Below are positions 1 through 8,988 of a stretch of DNA of 64,000 nt, piece by piece. The stretch lies in assembly GCF_000422805.1 (NCBI RefSeq), contig NZ_AUGT01000024.1, positions 1 through 64,000 of the forward strand. The letters are read 5' to 3'. This DNA is from Nocardioides halotolerans DSM 19273 (GTDB lineage: Bacteria > Actinomycetota > Actinomycetes > Propionibacteriales > Nocardioidaceae). The translations under genes and the position numbers were made by a program. Below the pieces are notes generated by a model that was not told where the DNA came from, ran no database searches, and saw only the letters and a program-made list of their open reading frames with translations. Each line of letters opens with the position of its first letter. The first letter of the stretch is position 1.

Positions 1-155
1 GCCAACCCCGCACGACGCCCACCGACCCCCACCGGTTGCTGGCTGACCGCCGACCCGAACCGAGGCCCGGCAGCGGTCAGCAGCCAACCCCGCACCGACC
101 CCGACCGACCCCCACCGGTTGCTGGCTGACCGCCCACCCGACGCGATTGCCGGGT
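1..155. repeat. Two units of an ~83-bp tandem repeat beside sucD
   Basis: GCCAACCCCGCAC recurs at 1 and 83, and GGTTGCTGGCTGACCGCC at 34 and 117, giving a period of 82-83 bp. Each unit contains an imperfect inverted repeat (GGTTGCTGGCTGACCGC against GCGGTCAGCAGCCAACC) that could fold as a stem. The block starts 2 nt beyond the sucD stop codon. The same family forms four units at 59688-60010, again just 3' of a minus-strand gene, so a terminator or mRNA-end role is possible but unproven. Confidence 0.8.
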
Positions 156-156
156 C

Positions 157-1050
157 CTAGAGCCCCTGGAGCACCTCACGCATGAGCGCGGCTGTCTCGG
201 ACGGCGTCTTGCCGACCTTCACGCCCACGGCCTCGAGGGCCTCCTTCTTGGCGGCCGCGGTGCCCGACGAGCCGGACACGATCGCGCCGGCGTGGCCCAT
301 GGTCTTTCCCTCGGGCGCGGTGAAGCCGGCAACGTACCCGACGACCGGCTTGGTCACGTGGTCCTTGATGTAGGCCGCAGCGCGCTCCTCGGCGTCGCCG
401 CCGATCTCGCCGATCATCACGATCGCCTTGGTGTCGGGGTCCGCCTCGAACGCCTCGAGCGCGTCGATGTGGGTGGTGCCCACGATCGGGTCACCGCCGA
501 TGCCGATCGCGGTCGAGAAGCCGAAGTCCTTCAGCTCGTACATCATCTGGTAGGTCAGCGTGCCCGACTTGGAGACCAGCCCGATCGGGCCCTTGCCGGC
601 GATGGTGTGCGGCGTGATGCCGGCGAGCGACTCCTCCGGCGTGATGATGCCGGGGCAGTTCGGCCCGATCATGCGGGTGCCGCCGGTGTTGGTCGGGCCC
701 TGCAGGTAGGACCACACCTCGGCGGTGTCCTGCACGGGCACGCCCTCCGTGATCACCACGAGCAGGCCGATGCCCGCGTCGATGGCCTCGATGCAGGCGT
801 CCTTGGTGAACGCCGGCGGCACGAACACGACCGACGTGTCGGCCCCGGTCTCGGCCATGGCCTCCTTGACCGAGCCGAAGACCGGCAGCTCCTGGCCGGC
901 GAGCTCGACCGTGGTGCCGGCCTTGCGCGCGTTGACGCCGCCGACGATGTTGGAGCCCGCCTCGAGCATGAGGGTGGTGTGCTTGGAGCCCATGCCACCG
1001 GTCATGCCCTGGACGATGATCCGCGAGTCCTTGTTCAGGTAGATCGACAT
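157..1050 (-). CDS. sucD: Succinyl-CoA synthetase alpha subunit
   Basis: Alpha subunit of the TCA-cycle enzyme that interconverts succinyl-CoA and succinate with formation of ATP or GTP, acting in the cytoplasm with SucC. The 297-aa length is normal. The N-terminal CoA-binding Rossmann domain has the [11 protein letters not shown] nucleotide-fold turn near residue 15. The ligase domain carries the phosphorylated active-site histidine in the GHAGAIVSG motif (H253). The ATG at 1050 lies 33 nt downstream of the sucC stop, so the genes form a sucC-sucD operon read right to left. A block of 83-bp tandem repeats begins directly after the stop codon. Confidence 0.97.
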   Translation of the reverse strand: MSIYLNKDSRIIVQGMTGGMGSKHTTLMLEAGSNIVGGVNARKAGTTVELAGQELPVFGSVKEAMAETGADTSVVFVPPAFTKDACIEAIDAGIGLLVVITEGVPVQDTAEVWSYLQGPTNTGGTRMIGPNCPGIITPEESLAGITPHTIAGKGPIGLVSKSGTLTYQMMYELKDFGFSTAIGIGGDPIVGTTHIDALEAFEADPDTKAIVMIGEIGGDAEERAAAYIKDHVTKPVVGYVAGFTAPEGKTMGHAGAIVSGSSGTAAAKKEALEAVGVKVGKTPSETAALMREVLQGL

Positions 1051-1083
1051 GCTTCTTCTGCTTCTCTCGTCGTCGTCCGGTGC

Positions 1084-2244
1084 TCAGGCGCCGGCCAGCT
1101 CGGCGGCCTTGTCGGCCGCGCCGTCCATGGTGTCGACCTGGGTGACCAGTGGGTGGTTGAGCTCGTCGAGGATCCGGCGGCCCTCGACCACGTTGTTGCC
1201 GTCGAGGCGCACGACGAGCGGCTTGGAGGCCTCGTCGCCGAGGATCTCGAGGGCGCCCTTGATGCCGTTCGCGACCTCGTCGCAGGCGGTGATGCCGCCG
1301 AAGACGTTGACGAACACCGACTTCACCTGCGCGTCGTGGAGGATCACGTCGAGGCCGTCGGCCATCACCTGGGCGTTGGCGCCGCCGCCGATGTCGAGGA
1401 AGTTGGCGGGCTTCACGCCGCCGTGCTTCTCACCGGCGTACGCGACCACGTCGAGCGTGGACATCACCAGCCCGGCGCCGTTGCCGATGATGCCGACCTC
1501 GCCGTCCAGCTTCACGTAGTTGAGGCCCTTGTCCTTGGCCTTGGCCTCGAGCGGGTCGGTCTCCTCCTTGATCTCGAACGCCGCGTGGTCCTCGTGCCGG
1601 AAGTCCGCGTTGTCGTCGAGCGAGACCTTGCCGTCGAGCGCCTCGAGCTTGTCGCCCTCCAGGCGCGCGAGCGGGTTGACCTCGACGAGCGTCGCGTCCT
1701 CCTCGTCGAAGACCGTGTAGAGCGCCTGGATCATCGCGACGGCCTGCTCGAAGACGGGCTCGGGGAACTTCGCCTCGGTGGCGATCTCGCGGGCCTTGGC
1801 CTCGTCGACGCCGCTGCCGGGGTCGATCGCGATCTGCTTGACGGCGTCGGGGTTGGTCTTGGCGACCTCCTCGATCTCCACGCCGCCCTCGACGCTGGCG
1901 ATGCAGAGGTACTGCCGGTTGGCGCGGTCGAGCAGGAACGAGAAGTAGTACTCCTCCACCGGCGGGGTGGCCGGTGTGACCAGCACGCGGTTGACGGTGA
2001 GGCCCTTGATCTCCATCCCGAGGATGTTCGACGCGTGCTCGAAGGCCTCGTCGGGCGTCCTGGCCAGCTTCACGCCGCCGGCCTTGCCGCGGCCGCCGGC
2101 CTTGACCTGGGCCTTCACCACGCAGAAGCCGTACTCCTCGGCGGCCGCCCGCGCCTCCTCGGCGGTGGTGACCACCGTGCCGAGGGTGGTGGTGACGCCG
2201 TGCTTGGCGAAGAGCTCCTTCGCCTGGTACTCCATCAGGTCCAC
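1084..2244 (-). CDS. sucC: Succinyl-CoA synthetase beta subunit
   Basis: Beta subunit of succinyl-CoA synthetase, with an N-terminal ATP-grasp domain that binds the nucleotide and a C-terminal ligase domain that pairs with SucD. The 386 aa match the usual length of about 388. The start is GTG at 2244, giving [16 protein letters not shown], the conserved family N-terminus; an ATG three codons later is the alternative. Family motifs seen include [16 protein letters not shown] near residue 45 and [16 protein letters not shown] near residue 320. First gene of the sucCD operon. Confidence 0.97.
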   Translation of the reverse strand: MDLMEYQAKELFAKHGVTTTLGTVVTTAEEARAAAEEYGFCVVKAQVKAGGRGKAGGVKLARTPDEAFEHASNILGMEIKGLTVNRVLVTPATPPVEEYYFSFLLDRANRQYLCIASVEGGVEIEEVAKTNPDAVKQIAIDPGSGVDEAKAREIATEAKFPEPVFEQAVAMIQALYTVFDEEDATLVEVNPLARLEGDKLEALDGKVSLDDNADFRHEDHAAFEIKEETDPLEAKAKDKGLNYVKLDGEVGIIGNGAGLVMSTLDVVAYAGEKHGGVKPANFLDIGGGANAQVMADGLDVILHDAQVKSVFVNVFGGITACDEVANGIKGALEILGDEASKPLVVRLDGNNVVEGRRILDELNHPLVTQVDTMDGAADKAAELAGA

Positions 2245-2328
2245 GAGGGAAGTCCTTGATCGTCGTAGGTGCTCGTGGCGTCGCCGAGGCGACGCCCTCG
2301 GCGCACCCTAGTCCCGGGCCACCGGCCG

Positions 2329-2580
2329 TTACGAGGCCCCTGTACCCGACGTGATCCAGAACACGACGACGTCGTCGTCCAGCCCGGCCAGCGCATCCGC
2401 CCCGAGGTCCGCGTCCGCCACCGCGACCAGGTCGACGTCCTCTTGGACGGCGACCGCGGCGAGCTCTGCGGGCGACACGCCCGGCTCGATCACGATCACC
2501 TCGTGACCGGCGTCGCGCAGCGCGCGGTGACCGGTCTGGACGTCACCGCAGTACAGGAGGCGAATCGCCGACGCGGACAT
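2329..2580 (-). CDS. Small cobalamin-binding-domain-like protein
   Basis: An 83-aa protein (MSASAIRLLYCGDVQTGHRA at the N-terminus) resembling the Rossmann-type B12-binding domain of methylmalonyl-CoA mutases. The stretch ALRDAGHEVIVIEPGVSPAE followed by AVQEDVDLVAVADAD mirrors that fold's second helix and third strand. The DxHxxG motif that supplies the axial histidine to cobalamin is absent, with GDVQTG at the matching place, so cofactor binding is doubtful. It lies upstream of sucCD on the same strand with an 84-nt gap and is divergent from the M23 peptidase. Homology is judged from sequence pattern only; the function is unknown. Confidence 0.6.
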   Translation of the reverse strand: MSASAIRLLYCGDVQTGHRALRDAGHEVIVIEPGVSPAELAAVAVQEDVDLVAVADADLGADALAGLDDDVVVFWITSGTGAS

Positions 2581-2709
2581 GGCTCGGAGGTAACCATGGG
2601 ACCGACCCCGTGTTCCACAAAATGCGTTGACACCGATTTCGGGCGCCCCAGGGCATCCGCTAGGGTCGAGCGCGCTGTTCCTGTCGTCGGCCTGGGGGGA
2701 CCCTGACCT

Positions 2710-3870
2710 GTGTCTGGTCACCGAGCTGAGCCTCAGCTTCTCGAGGCGCACTCCTCGACCCGGGATGCCGTGACCCCGAACGCCGGAGGCCGTCGCCGAG
2801 CCGACGTGCCGGTCGACTACGTGCCTCCTGTCGAGACCCCGTACGTCGGGCGTCGTAGGGCTGTGGTGCCCGAGGAGCCCCTGGGTCACACGCTCGTCGT
2901 CGAAAACCACCCGAAGGTGGAGGTGGCGCCGCCCGCGACGCCCGTCCTCGACGCGCCTGCCCTCGACACAGCCCTCGACACCGGCACGATCGAGCGGGTC
3001 CTCTCGTCGCTGGAGCCCGTCGACCAGACCACGTCGTTCGCCCACGAGCCGACCACCCGCCTCCCGATGCTGCGCGCGGAGCCGCCGTCGACTGCCGGCA
3101 AGCGCCGCGCGGTCAAGCGCTCCGGCGGCCGCGGCCCCCTCTTCAAGGGCTTCCCGTCGGCGCCGGTCCTGCTCGGCATCGCCGCGCTGGCCGTCTCGGT
3201 CGGTGGCGTCGCCACCGTCAACGACGCCCAGCCCGCCAGCGGCTCCGGCTCCGCTGCCGCCAGCACCCACGCGCCGTCCGCACTCGGCGGCACCAGCGGC
3301 ACGGGCACCGTCTCGCCGCGCAAGCCGCAGGTCTCCCGCGACCACGCCCGCGACGCGCAGTCCGACGCCGCCGACCAGCAGCTCCAGGACGCGGCGGAGG
3401 CCGTCGCCGCCGAGCACGCCACCGCGATCAAGCAGCTCGCAGGCAAGGCCGAGGGCTACGCGAAGGTGCTCGCGAAGGACGTCTGGCAGTACCCCCTCGA
3501 GCCGGTCATCCTGACCGCCCGCTTCGGCCAGTACGGCCTGTGGTCGAGCTACCACACCGGCCTCGACTTCAACGGCGACACCGGCGACCAGATCCACGCG
3601 ATCGCCAACGGCGTGGTCACCTCCGCCGGCTACGACGGCTCCTACGGCAACAAGACCGTCGTGCAGCTCGAGGACGGCACCGAGCTGTGGTACTGCCACC
3701 AGAGCGCCTTCAACGTCTCGGTCGGCGACACCGTCACCCGCGGTGAGGTCATCGGCCTGGTCGGCGCGACCGGCCACGTCACCGGCTCGCACCTCCACGT
3801 CGAGGTGCACCCCGGCGGCGGCGACGCGGTGGACCCCTACACCGCGATGCAGCAGCACGGTCTCTTCTGA
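2710..3870 (+). CDS. Membrane-anchored M23 peptidase (LytM-like)
   Basis: Predicted peptidoglycan endopeptidase acting outside the membrane. The start is GTG at 2710 (MSGHRAEPQLLE), 386 aa. Residues 1-145 are a proline-rich, charged cytoplasmic tail. Residues 151-172 form one transmembrane helix. A Ser/Ala/Gly-rich linker and a short helical segment with many Gln and Ala (about 205-255) follow. The C-terminal M23 domain (about 260-386) has the zinc and catalytic residues: H282 and D286 in YHTGLDFN, and H361 and H363 in GSHLHVEVH. With all of these present it should be active. It stands alone and is followed by a repeat-filled gap. Confidence 0.9.
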   Translation: MSGHRAEPQLLEAHSSTRDAVTPNAGGRRRADVPVDYVPPVETPYVGRRRAVVPEEPLGHTLVVENHPKVEVAPPATPVLDAPALDTALDTGTIERVLSSLEPVDQTTSFAHEPTTRLPMLRAEPPSTAGKRRAVKRSGGRGPLFKGFPSAPVLLGIAALAVSVGGVATVNDAQPASGSGSAAASTHAPSALGGTSGTGTVSPRKPQVSRDHARDAQSDAADQQLQDAAEAVAAEHATAIKQLAGKAEGYAKVLAKDVWQYPLEPVILTARFGQYGLWSSYHTGLDFNGDTGDQIHAIANGVVTSAGYDGSYGNKTVVQLEDGTELWYCHQSAFNVSVGDTVTRGEVIGLVGATGHVTGSHLHVEVHPGGGDAVDPYTAMQQHGLF

Positions 3871-4343
3871 TACCCCCGCCTCGCTCCGCTCGGAACTACC
3901 GGGTCGCTCCGCTCCCCCCGCTCTCATTGCGTCATAGGCTTCGAGCACCCGTCTCCACGAGATGGATGACGCTCCGAGGGGGCGCCATCCCCCGGGGCCT
4001 GCGCGCGCCGCCCTCGCTCCGTCATCACGGGTGGGTGTGGGCGGGCTCGTCAGCCGCTGCGCGGCTGCCTCGCCCGCGCGACGGTGGCTGAGGTGCGAGG
4101 AGCGCCAGCGACGAGCCTCGAAGCCCCGTAAGCCGGGGCTGGAACTGGCCCACCGCCGATCGAGCTTGTCGAGATCCCCGCAGCGAAGGCACCCGGTCGA
4201 CCCGGCCCGCGGTGGCGCAGGTGCCTTCGCTGCGGGGGTTTCGAGACGGTTGCTGCGCAACCTCCTCAACCAGCGTGGAGCCTAAGCACCCGCTCGCCCC
4301 CCCTGATCGAGCTTGTCGAGATCTCCGCAGCGAGACCGGCGGA
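3871..4343. repeat. Intergenic region filled with dispersed repeats
   Basis: A 473-bp gap between the M23 gene and the 3' end of pcrA with no convincing gene. It holds fragments of several repeat types found elsewhere in the window. GATCGAGCTTGTCGAGAT occurs twice (about 4158 and 4303). GGTGGCTGAGGTGCGAG...GAGCCTCGAAGCC (about 4083-4128) is half of the long hairpin at 21518. A 39-bp segment at 4237-4275, with the palindrome GGTTGCTGCGCAACC, is identical to 18400-18438. CCTTCGCTGCGGGG pairs with CCCCGCAGCGAAGG to make a further inverted repeat. Confidence 0.75.
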
Positions 4344-6779
4344 CTACAGCTTCTCGACCGGCGCGTACCGCAGCAGCAGGCGCTTGACGCCCTCGGAGCC
4401 GAAGTCGATCGAGGCGACCTGCTTGTCGTCGACGCCCTCGAGCGCGACGACGGTGCCGAGGCCGAACGAGTCGTGCACGACGCGGTCGCCGGGCTCGAGC
4501 GAGGGGATCGACCGGGCGGGCTTGGCCTTGGCTGCGGCGTCGGCCCGGGCGGCGGCGGTCGAGAAGTTGCGGCGGCCGCGGTCGGTGGGGGTGCCCCACG
4601 ACCCGCCGCCGTACGACGAGGAGAGGTCGGGCCGCTCCCAGGTGGTCTGCGCGGCCTCGGTGCGGCGCCAGTCGACCAGGTCGACCGGGAGCTCGTCGAG
4701 GAACCGGGAGCCGGGGTTGTGCTGGGGTGCGCCCCAGGCGGAGCGGACCACGGCGCGGGAGATGTAGAGGCGCTCGCGGGCGCGGGTGAGGCCGACGTAG
4801 GCGAGGCGGCGCTCCTCCTCGAGCTCTGGCTGGTCGCCGAGCGAGCGGGAGTGGGGGAAGACGCCGTCCTCGAGACCGGTCAGGAACACGACCGGGAACT
4901 CCAGCCCCTTGGCGGTGTGGAGGGTCATCAGCGTGACCACGCCGTCGGCGTCGTCGGGGATCTGGTCGGTGTCGGCGACCAGCGAGACCCGCTCGAGGAA
5001 GTCGGACAGGCCGGGCGCCACGATGCCCGCGTCGACGTCGGCCGGGTCGGCGGACGGGCCGGCAACGGGGTCGTCGGCGAACTCGCGGGCGACCGCGACG
5101 AGCTCGCCGAGGTTCTCGCGGCGGGTCTCGTCCTGGGGGTCCTCCGACTCCTCCAGCGACTTGAGGTAGCCGGACCGCTCGAGCACGGACTCGAGGACGA
5201 CGTCGGGCCGCTCGCCGGCGTCGACCATCGACTGGAGCTCCTCGATCATCGCCACGAAGCCCTGGATGTTGGTCTGCGACCGGGTCGCGAGACCCGGTGC
5301 CTCGGACGAGCGGCGCAGCGCCTCCCAGAACGTCAGCCCCTCGCGAGCGGCCAGGGCCTGGATGCTCTCGACGGCCCGGTCGCCGATGCCGCGCTTGGGG
5401 ACGTTGAGGATCCGCTGGAGCGAGACGACGTCGTCGGCGTTGACGAGCAGCCGCAGGTAGGCGAGCGCGTCGCGGATCTCGCGGCGCTCGTAGAAGCGCA
5501 CCCCGCCGACGACGCGGTAGGGCTGGCCGGTGCGGATGAACACCTCCTCGAAGACACGTGACTGCGCGTTGGTGCGGTAGAACACCGCGACGTCGGAGGC
5601 CTTGTGGCCGCTGTCGACGAGCTTGTCGATCTCGTCGGAGACGAAGCGCGCCTCGTCGTGCTGGTCGTCGGCGACGTAGCCCACGATGCGGTCGCCGTCG
5701 CCCGCGTCTGACCACAGCTTCTTCTCCTTGCGGCCCTTGTTGTGGCCGATCACGGAGTTGGCGGCGGTGAGGATCGTCTGCGTCGAGCGGTAGTTCTGCT
5801 CGAGCAGGATCGAGGTCGCGTTGGGGAAGTCCTGCTCGAAGTCGAGAATGTTGCGGATGTTGGCGCCGCGGAAGGCGTAGATCGACTGGTCGGCGTCGCC
5901 GACCACCATCAGCTCCGCGGGCTCGACGCGCTCGCCGCCCGAGCCGACCGCGTCGGGGTCCTCGAACTTCTCCGCGCACAGCTCGGCGATGAGGGCGTAC
6001 TGCGCGTGGTTGGTGTCTTGGTACTCGTCGACCAGCACGTGCCGGAATCGGCGCCGGTAGACCTCACGCACCTCGGGGAACTGCTGGAACAGGTGGACGG
6101 TGAGCATGATGAGGTCGTCGAAGTCGAGGGCGTTGGCCTGCCGCAGGCGCTTCTGGTAGAGCGTGTAGGCGGCGGCGTACTGCTCCTCGAGCTTGTTCTT
6201 GGCCTCGCGGGTGGCGTCCTCCTCGTCACGCAGCTCGTTCTTGTGGTCGGAGACCCAGTGGAGCAACGAGCCGGGCTGGAAGCGCTTCGGGTCGAGGTCG
6301 AGCTCCTTGGCGACGTTGGCCATCAGCCTCTTCTGGTCGGCGGCGTCGTAGATCGAGAAGGACGACTTGTAGGTCGCCCCGCCGCCGCGCTCGAGCGCGG
6401 TGATCTCCTTGCGCAGGATGCGGACGCAGGCGGAGTGGAACGTCGAGACCCACATGATCCGCGCCCGCTTGCCGACCAGCTCCTCGACCCGGTGCTTCAT
6501 CTCGGCCGCGGCCTTGTTGGTGAACGTGATCGCCAGGATCGAGCCGGGGTGTGCCTTGCGCTCGCTGATCAGCCAGGCGATCCGGCGGGTGAGCACGCGG
6601 GTCTTGCCGGAGCCGGCGCCGGCCACCACCAGCAGCGGCGACCCCTCGTGGACGACCGCCGCGCGCTGCGGCTCGTTGAGCCCCTCGAGCAGCTGCTCGC
6701 GGCTCGGACCGCCGCGCCGGGACTCCTTCTCCGCGGGCGCGGCGAGGTGCTCGAAGCCGGGCAGCGCGTCGGTGCTCAT
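4344..6779 (-). CDS. pcrA: ATP-dependent 3'-5' DNA helicase PcrA/UvrD
   Basis: Superfamily 1A helicase for nucleotide-excision and replication repair, in the cytoplasm. The ATG at 6779 (MSTDALPGFEHLAAP) gives 811 aa, normal for actinobacterial UvrD1/PcrA. Motif Q (LNEPQRAAV) and Walker A (AGAGSGKT, K59) are near the N-terminus. Walker B is the VDEYQDTN stretch, and the GDADQSIYAFRGA motif and a complete set of SF1 helicase motifs follow. The C-terminal 60 residues after a Gly/Ser/Ala linker (GDRVVHDSFGLGTVVALEG) match the Tudor-like domain that PcrA uses to contact RNA polymerase. The Shine-Dalgarno sequence may be sequestered (see 6780-6819). Confidence 0.96.
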   Translation of the reverse strand: MSTDALPGFEHLAAPAEKESRRGGPSREQLLEGLNEPQRAAVVHEGSPLLVVAGAGSGKTRVLTRRIAWLISERKAHPGSILAITFTNKAAAEMKHRVEELVGKRARIMWVSTFHSACVRILRKEITALERGGGATYKSSFSIYDAADQKRLMANVAKELDLDPKRFQPGSLLHWVSDHKNELRDEEDATREAKNKLEEQYAAAYTLYQKRLRQANALDFDDLIMLTVHLFQQFPEVREVYRRRFRHVLVDEYQDTNHAQYALIAELCAEKFEDPDAVGSGGERVEPAELMVVGDADQSIYAFRGANIRNILDFEQDFPNATSILLEQNYRSTQTILTAANSVIGHNKGRKEKKLWSDAGDGDRIVGYVADDQHDEARFVSDEIDKLVDSGHKASDVAVFYRTNAQSRVFEEVFIRTGQPYRVVGGVRFYERREIRDALAYLRLLVNADDVVSLQRILNVPKRGIGDRAVESIQALAAREGLTFWEALRRSSEAPGLATRSQTNIQGFVAMIEELQSMVDAGERPDVVLESVLERSGYLKSLEESEDPQDETRRENLGELVAVAREFADDPVAGPSADPADVDAGIVAPGLSDFLERVSLVADTDQIPDDADGVVTLMTLHTAKGLEFPVVFLTGLEDGVFPHSRSLGDQPELEEERRLAYVGLTRARERLYISRAVVRSAWGAPQHNPGSRFLDELPVDLVDWRRTEAAQTTWERPDLSSSYGGGSWGTPTDRGRRNFSTAAARADAAAKAKPARSIPSLEPGDRVVHDSFGLGTVVALEGVDDKQVASIDFGSEGVKRLLLRYAPVEKL

Positions 6780-6819
6780 GCTCCTCCGGGGCCCCCGCGG
6801 CGTTGTCCGGTGGAGGAGC
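6780..6819 (-). promoter_or_regulatory. Possible SD-sequestering hairpin before pcrA
   Basis: On the minus strand the pcrA ribosome-binding site GGAGGAGC (6787-6780) directly precedes the ATG. An exactly complementary GCTCCTCC lies 24 nt upstream (6819-6812), so the eight bases of the binding site could pair fully. The loop also contains GGGGGCCCC. Translation control is inferred, not shown. Confidence 0.4.
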
Positions 6820-6868
6820 GCAGCGCGGGAGCCGGAGAACGTCGTGGGGTGATCATGTCCGCCCAAGA

Positions 6869-8281
6869 CTACGTGGCGGCACCCCCCGCGCTGTCGGCCG
6901 TGGCGCCGCTGCTGCCGAAGGCCCGCTCCACCAGGTAGAGCACCAGCCCGACGCCCACGAGCGCCGCGCACCAGACCAGCGAGAACGGGTCGTCCTGGAC
7001 GACGTACACGAGCAGCCCGAGGTTGGCGGCCAGGCCCGCGCAGAGCAGTGGCAGCGAGGCCCGGAAGCTGCCCTCGGTCTCGTCCTGGCCGTGCAGCTTC
7101 ATCGCGGCCAGGATCACCATGAGGTAGATCAGCAGCAGGAGGACGACGGTCACGGTCGCCAGCCGGGCGACCACGTCGATGTCCAGCCCGGCCCCGTTGA
7201 GCACCGCCCCGACCACCAGCAGGCCGCAGACGACGATCGCGGAGAAGGCCAGCGCGGCGTGCGGGCTGCGCCGCCGGGCGTGCACCCGCCCGAACACGGC
7301 CGGGACCACGTCCTCGCGGGCCATGCCGTAGAGCACGCGGGACTGCGTCACGACCGAGGCGAGCGTGGTGTTGGTGATCGCGGTGCACGCGATCACCGCG
7401 AACACCGTCGCCAGGAGCGTGACCGACAGCGGCAGCACCCCTGACTCGACGACGTCCAGCAGCGGCGCCGCCGAGTTCGCGAGCTCGCCGGGCTCCACGA
7501 CCAGGGCCGCGCTCATCGAGACCAGCACGTAGATGACGCCTGCGGTGAGCATCCCGCCGACCAGCGCGCGCGGGAAGTCGCGCTCGGGGTTCGTGGTCTC
7601 CTCGGCGAGGTTGGCGGCGTTCTCGAAGCCGGTCATCGCGAAGAACGCGAGCCCCACGCCGCCCACGATCGCCCAGATCGGGTTGCTGGCCCCGCTGAAG
7701 TCCACCAGCGACCCGAAGTCGGCACCGCCCTGGCCGACGCGCACCACCCCGACCACGATCACCACGAGCAGGCCGGCGGCCTCGATCACGGTCATGACCA
7801 GGTTGGCGACGACCGACTCGGTGATACCGAGGTAGTTCACGACCGAGAGCAGCAGGATGAACACGAGCGAGACCAGCAGCGCCGGCGGCAGCTCCCACAG
7901 CTCGGCGAAGTACGCCGCGAAGCCGGTGGCCAGCGACCCGGCGGCCGCGAAGCAGGCCGCGAGCATGCACACCGTCACCAGGAAGGTGAGGGCCGGCTTC
8001 TCGAAGGCCCGGTTGACGTAGAGGGACGCGCCGGCGGCCTGCGGGTACTTCGTCGCGAGCTCGGCGTAGGCCATCCCGGTGATCACGGCGACGGTGACGC
8101 CGACGGCGAACGACACCCAGAAGGCGCCGCCGACCGCGCCGGCCACGGCGCCGATGAGCACGTAGATCCCCGAGCCGAGGACGTCCCCGAGGACGTAGAA
8201 GAACAGCAGCCGTCCGGTGACGGTCTGCTTGAGCTCGGAGTCGCGGCCGGAGCTCTCCTGGGTGTCGGCGGTCGCAGTCAT
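6869..8281 (-). CDS. APC-family amino-acid permease
   Basis: Cytoplasmic-membrane permease of the amino acid-polyamine-organocation superfamily, 470 aa with about 12-13 hydrophobic segments. The family signature around the first broken helix is seen as GDVLGSGIYVLIG (about residue 33), and the conserved FFAMTGFENAANLAEE stretch in helix 6 (about 215) is characteristic. The substrate cannot be read from the sequence; cationic amino acids or polyamines are possible. The TetR gene ends 18 nt upstream on the same strand, so the two are probably co-transcribed and the regulator may sense the substrate. Confidence 0.88.
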   Translation of the reverse strand: MTATADTQESSGRDSELKQTVTGRLLFFYVLGDVLGSGIYVLIGAVAGAVGGAFWVSFAVGVTVAVITGMAYAELATKYPQAAGASLYVNRAFEKPALTFLVTVCMLAACFAAAGSLATGFAAYFAELWELPPALLVSLVFILLLSVVNYLGITESVVANLVMTVIEAAGLLVVIVVGVVRVGQGGADFGSLVDFSGASNPIWAIVGGVGLAFFAMTGFENAANLAEETTNPERDFPRALVGGMLTAGVIYVLVSMSAALVVEPGELANSAAPLLDVVESGVLPLSVTLLATVFAVIACTAITNTTLASVVTQSRVLYGMAREDVVPAVFGRVHARRRSPHAALAFSAIVVCGLLVVGAVLNGAGLDIDVVARLATVTVVLLLLIYLMVILAAMKLHGQDETEGSFRASLPLLCAGLAANLGLLVYVVQDDPFSLVWCAALVGVGLVLYLVERAFGSSGATADSAGGAAT

Positions 8282-8299
8282 GCGAGCGCAGTACCCCGC

Positions 8300-8938
8300 T
8301 CAGGCGAGGAGAGTCCGGACCAGGACCTCGGCCAGGATCTCGGCGTAGTGCTCGGCCGTCCGTCCGCGGCTCTCCCACAGGCCGAACCACTCCGGGCTGT
8401 TGAGCGACCAGATCAGGTCGGCGACGTCGTCGTCGGACAGGTCCGCGCGCAGCTCGCCGGTCTCGCGCAGGTCGGCGACCAGCAGCCGCATGTTCGCGGC
8501 CCGGCGCTCCGAGATCGCGTCGTGCTGTGCGGCGCACTCCGGATCGGTGGCGCCGGCCTCGCGAAGGGCCCGCATGATCGGCACGGTGCGCGGCAGCACC
8601 CGGCCCATGGCCGCGGCGTAGGTGCGCAGCTTGGTCTCGGCATCGGGTGCCTCCTGCACCGCCAGGACGTAGTCGCGCTGCCCCGCCGGCACCGGCGCCG
8701 GCCCCTCGGCCAGCGCCATGTCGTGCACGGCGAGCAGCAGCTGCGGCTTGCGCCCGACGGTCGCGTAGACGGTGTCGAGCGACACCCCGGCCCGGTCGGC
8801 CACCGCCTGGACCGACGTGGCGGCGTACCCGCCCTCGGTGAAGAGGCCGCGGGCCGCGGCGAGGATCGCCAGCCGCCGCTGCTCCGCGGCGGCCCGGCGA
8901 CGCGAGCCGTCGTAGCGCCTCTTGACCGGTGCCGCCAT
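8300..8938 (-). CDS. TetR-family transcriptional regulator
   Basis: A 212-aa regulator. The N-terminal helix-turn-helix spans about residues 22-68 (ILAAARGLFTEGGYAATSV, then AVADRAGVSLDTVYATVG), preceded by an Arg-rich arm. The remainder is a helical ligand-binding domain that is not diagnostic. It is divergent from the cupin gene, and a palindrome at 8951-8969 lies 12 nt from its start codon, the expected place for an autoregulatory operator. It is probably the first gene of an operon with the APC permease downstream. Confidence 0.9.
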   Translation of the reverse strand: MAAPVKRRYDGSRRRAAAEQRRLAILAAARGLFTEGGYAATSVQAVADRAGVSLDTVYATVGRKPQLLLAVHDMALAEGPAPVPAGQRDYVLAVQEAPDAETKLRTYAAAMGRVLPRTVPIMRALREAGATDPECAAQHDAISERRAANMRLLVADLRETGELRADLSDDDVADLIWSLNSPEWFGLWESRGRTAEHYAEILAEVLVRTLLA

Positions 8939-8950
8939 GCGCCTTACTTT

Positions 8951-8969
8951 ATCCGAACTAGTTTCGGAT
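8951..8969. promoter_or_regulatory. Candidate TetR operator between divergent genes
   Basis: Inverted repeat ATCCGAA-CTAGT-TTCGGAT, 7-bp arms and a 5-bp spacer, in the 50-bp gap between the TetR gene (start 8938) and the cupin gene (start 8989). It overlaps an upstream in-frame ATG of the cupin frame (8968), which argues against that ATG being the start. Its position suggests the TetR protein represses both genes; binding is inferred. Confidence 0.6.
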
Positions 8970-8988
8970 GAATTGTAGGAGGCCCGCG

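Noticed and set aside
292..2259. A 655-codon open frame antisense to sucCD
   Set aside because: It is a shadow of strong third-base G/C bias in sucCD; its product is low-complexity Val/Asp/Leu/Gly without any family pattern.
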